A stretch of 33,877 nt of DNA from CAYJEQ01 sp964370185 (GTDB lineage Bacteria; Bacillota; Clostridia; Oscillospirales; Ruminococcaceae), in the NCBI GenBank assembly GCA_964370185.1, contig CAYJIJ010000022.1, positions 1-33,877 on the forward strand, read 5' to 3'. The notes beneath the pieces were generated by a model. That model did not search any database. It worked only from the letters and a program-made list of their open reading frames with translations, and was not told where the DNA came from. Position 1 is the first letter of the stretch. Every line of letters starts with the position of its first letter. The position numbers and the translations under genes were made by a program. Of this stretch, positions 32,277-33,877 are shown one piece after another.

Positions 32277-33612
32277 TTTTTTCAGCTCCTTTTCGGAGAA
32301 TTATATTGTCAAGCGCTTCTTTTGACTGGAATGCAATCGGTAGGGGATTTATTGGGTAGCTTTTATCCCCTGCTGTCTTTTCAGCCATTTTGTATACACA
32401 GTAATCCTCGGTGGCATACCCACGAACAATGTCTTCTGCAAGACTTCTGCAACTTGGGGCACCGCAAGCACCGCAGTCAAGCCCATAAAGTCCTATTTCA
32501 ATTTCCCTAAGCATTTTAAGCTTTTGTGAAGCCACTACGATATTTTCATCCAGTCGCATAATAGGCAGGTATTTTATCTTTTTCACTGTGGGCACCGAAG
32601 AAGGCACTTCATCCTCTATCGTGTTTAGCATATCGGGAAGAGGTTTGCGCAGTTTTTTAAGCTTGGTAATTGCAATAAATGGATTTTCAACCGTTAGCAC
32701 TCCACCCACGCAACCACCTGGACAGGCATTTAATTCGACAAATGAAAGATTGTGCAGTTTATCGTCTTCTAAATCCTCAAGCACACGGATTACATTTTCC
32801 ATGCCATCCGCTGCAAGGTATTCATCTATACCCAGACCATAGCATTCACCGCCACTGCCAGCCCAACCTATGCCGACACTGCCCGAACTTCCTGCGGCAG
32901 TATTTTTTATCTCGCCCTTATTCATTATATTGACCAAATTTGCATAAATATCTCTTATCGAGATTACTTCATCCACTGTTTCACAGTCGTCAAAAATGGC
33001 GGATTTAACGGCGGTAACCTTCGCAGGACACGGAGTAATAAACACTGTTCCAATTTTTTCAGGCGGAAGCCCTGTTTTTTCCATAGCTATTCTTTTAGCC
33101 TCATATCCTGCTACTGCAAGAGGTGATTTATAAGGGAGTATGTTTTCTATAAGCTGTGGAAAACGCACACTAATAAGCCTTAATACCGCTGGACACGCCG
33201 AGCTGATAATTGGCTTTGCTATACCATCTTCCTTTAAATGTAGTCTGGTACTCAGTGAGAGATACTCCGCCGCTTGTGATACTTCATAAACCATATCAAA
33301 GCCGAAATCCTTAAGTGCCGCAAGCACAACATCCACATTTTCAAGGGTGTTAAACTGGGCATATAGGGAGGGTGCAGGCAGAGCTATTTTATATTCAAAT
33401 TTCTCTATTGAATCGGCAGGACTTACCACCGATACCTTAGCTCCATGGGGGCAAATTCTAATACATTCGCCGCAGTCTATGCATCTGTCATTTATAATAA
33501 TTGCTTTGCCAAAGCGAACACGGATTGCCTCGGTGGGACATCGTCTCACACAGTTTGTACAGCCCTTACAAAGCTCGTCTATCAGCCTTACCGAATGGAA
33601 GTATTTCTCCAT
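32263..33612 (-). CDS. Sensory-type [FeFe]-hydrogenase-like iron-sulfur protein
   Basis: 449 residues. Two N-terminal 4Fe-4S motifs (CKGCTNCVRRCP, CIDCGECIRICP) precede an Fe-hydrogenase large-subunit domain with the three H-cluster motifs in degenerate form: SSACPAVL (canonical TSCCP), TPCPAKVTA (MPCxxKxxE) and ACPGGCVGG. A C-terminal Fe-S module follows (CGACGAPSCRSLAEDIVRG). The cluster-binding cysteines remain, but the proton-transfer Cys is Ala and the L2 Glu is missing. This fits sensory group-D-like hydrogenases rather than a bulk H2 producer (inference). It follows an anti-sigma-type ATPase and precedes DRTGG and PHP genes. GGAG lies 7 nt before the ATG within a long hairpin. Confidence 0.88.
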   Translation of the reverse strand: MEKYFHSVRLIDELCKGCTNCVRRCPTEAIRVRFGKAIIINDRCIDCGECIRICPHGAKVSVVSPADSIEKFEYKIALPAPSLYAQFNTLENVDVVLAALKDFGFDMVYEVSQAAEYLSLSTRLHLKEDGIAKPIISSACPAVLRLISVRFPQLIENILPYKSPLAVAGYEAKRIAMEKTGLPPEKIGTVFITPCPAKVTAVKSAIFDDCETVDEVISIRDIYANLVNIMNKGEIKNTAAGSSGSVGIGWAGSGGECYGLGIDEYLAADGMENVIRVLEDLEDDKLHNLSFVELNACPGGCVGGVLTVENPFIAITKLKKLRKPLPDMLNTIEDEVPSSVPTVKKIKYLPIMRLDENIVVASQKLKMLREIEIGLYGLDCGACGAPSCRSLAEDIVRGYATEDYCVYKMAEKTAGDKSYPINPLPIAFQSKEALDNIILRKGAEKNVDK

Positions 33613-33615
33613 TTA

Positions 33616-33700
33616 AATGCTCCATTCCGCCGCTCTGCATCGGCATAAAAAATAATTTAGTTTACTCTTATCTGCAGAGCAGAGGAATGATAAGAGCATT
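33616..33700 (-). promoter_or_regulatory. Candidate RNA switch sequestering the Shine-Dalgarno of the hydrogenase-like gene
   Basis: Minus-strand RNA. The left arm (33673-33700) pairs with the right arm (33616-33639) as AATGCTC/GAGCATT, ATTCC/GGAAT and CTGCTCTGCA/TGCAGAGCGG, about 22 pairs in all. The GGAG Shine-Dalgarno (33620-33623) is inside the stem. A competing hairpin CTCTTATC (33689-33696) with GATAAGAG (33665-33672) overlaps the left arm, so the two folds are largely exclusive. Upstream, GGACG/CGTCC arms (about 33711-33742) form a further stem. Confidence 0.5.
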
Positions 33701-33766
33701 TTTGTGCATTGGGACGGTAGTGAGTGTAGCGAACGAATCGTCCTGTACATCGCCCCTGCGAGGAAT

Positions 33767-33792
33767 GTAGTTTGAAATTTATTTCAAACTAC
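33767..33792. repeat. Dispersed palindrome AGTTTGAAA-N4-TTTCAAACT, copy 3
   Basis: One base shorter in the loop than copies 1 and 2, but extended by GT/AC at its ends. It lies between the HATPase stop (33819) and the hydrogenase-like gene's leader, again on the 5' side of a structured leader. Confidence 0.75.
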
Positions 33793-33818
33793 TCCTTCAT
33801 AAATCCTTCTAAATTTCC

Positions 33819-33877
33819 TTAGAGATTAACCCTCATGGTCACAGTTGTGCCCACACCTATTTCTGTTTCAATCTCAA
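33819..33877 (-). CDS. C-terminal end of a HATPase-type protein (anti-sigma/kinase-like), truncated by window edge
   Basis: Only the last 18 residues are visible: EIETEIGVGTTVTMRVNL, then TAA. The pattern [E/K]-x-G-x-GTTVTM is the typical final strand of GHKL ATPase domains such as SpoIIAB/RsbW-like anti-sigma factors and histidine kinases. Its place ahead of the Fe-hydrogenase-like, DRTGG and PHP genes suggests the serine-kinase/anti-sigma member of that conserved set. The call rests on very few residues. Confidence 0.55.
   Translation of the reverse strand, partial: EIETEIGVGTTVTMRVNL

Overview
The window looks like chromosomal DNA from a low-GC Clostridia member, probably a spore-forming, anaerobic Oscillospiraceae-like bacterium. 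The evidence is the order SRP RNA-dnaX-ybaB-recR (the Firmicutes scr-dnaX-yaaK-recR arrangement), AGGAGG-type ribosome binding sites, a glmS ribozyme, a sensory-type [FeFe]-hydrogenase-like protein beside an anti-sigma-type ATPase, and AT-rich spacers. No tRNA, rRNA, transposase, phage gene or CRISPR array was seen. The taxonomic placement is inference from gene content. || Layout, left to right. (1) 1-2.0 kb: a truncated D-aminoacylase-type amidohydrolase and its FadR/GntR-type regulator. (2) 2.2-8.1 kb: a signalling block read leftward. It holds an 800-residue membrane sensor with a degenerate kinase-like tail, a HisKA_3-type histidine kinase, a NarL/LuxR response regulator and an EAL c-di-GMP phosphodiesterase. 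(3) 8.3-14.8 kb: an accessory block with a 981-residue surface-type protein (DUF11/SdrB-like), two small paralogous helical proteins sharing sequence with it, a coiled-coil protein and a small membrane protein. (4) 15.0-20.6 kb: housekeeping genes recR, ybaB, dnaX, the SRP RNA, rpsU, and glmS with its ribozyme. (5) 20.6-26.0 kb, rightward: a 135-bp tandem repeat, a membrane protein with an alpha/beta-hydrolase-like ectodomain, an Smr protein, a DUF3810 metalloprotease-like protein, deoD and two small membrane proteins. (6) 26.1-33.9 kb, leftward: a lipoprotein resembling a dead M3 peptidase, galE, ptsI, and a redox-sensing cluster (PHP, DRTGG, hydrogenase-like Fe-S protein, HATPase end). || The most interesting signal is noncoding. 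A structured leader of about 100 nt occurs three times: before the response regulator (4181-4280), before ptsI (30926-31028), and as an orphan (25586-25688). The three copies differ in sequence but keep the same helices, with compensatory changes. In two copies a 12-bp helix covers the stretch between the Shine-Dalgarno and the start codon. This looks like an undescribed translational switch (riboswitch-like) that I cannot match to a known class. A different leader with similar logic precedes the hydrogenase-like gene: its Shine-Dalgarno lies in a long stem (33616-33700) that competes with a second hairpin. A third structured noncoding stretch lies at 9020-9240. || How the genes may work together (inference): the three-component sensor system may feed c-di-GMP turnover through the EAL enzyme. 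The 981-residue protein and the small helical proteins may co-assemble, perhaps on the spore surface, because the large one has no secretion signal or sortase motif. The Fe-S/DRTGG/PHP genes probably sense redox state or H2.
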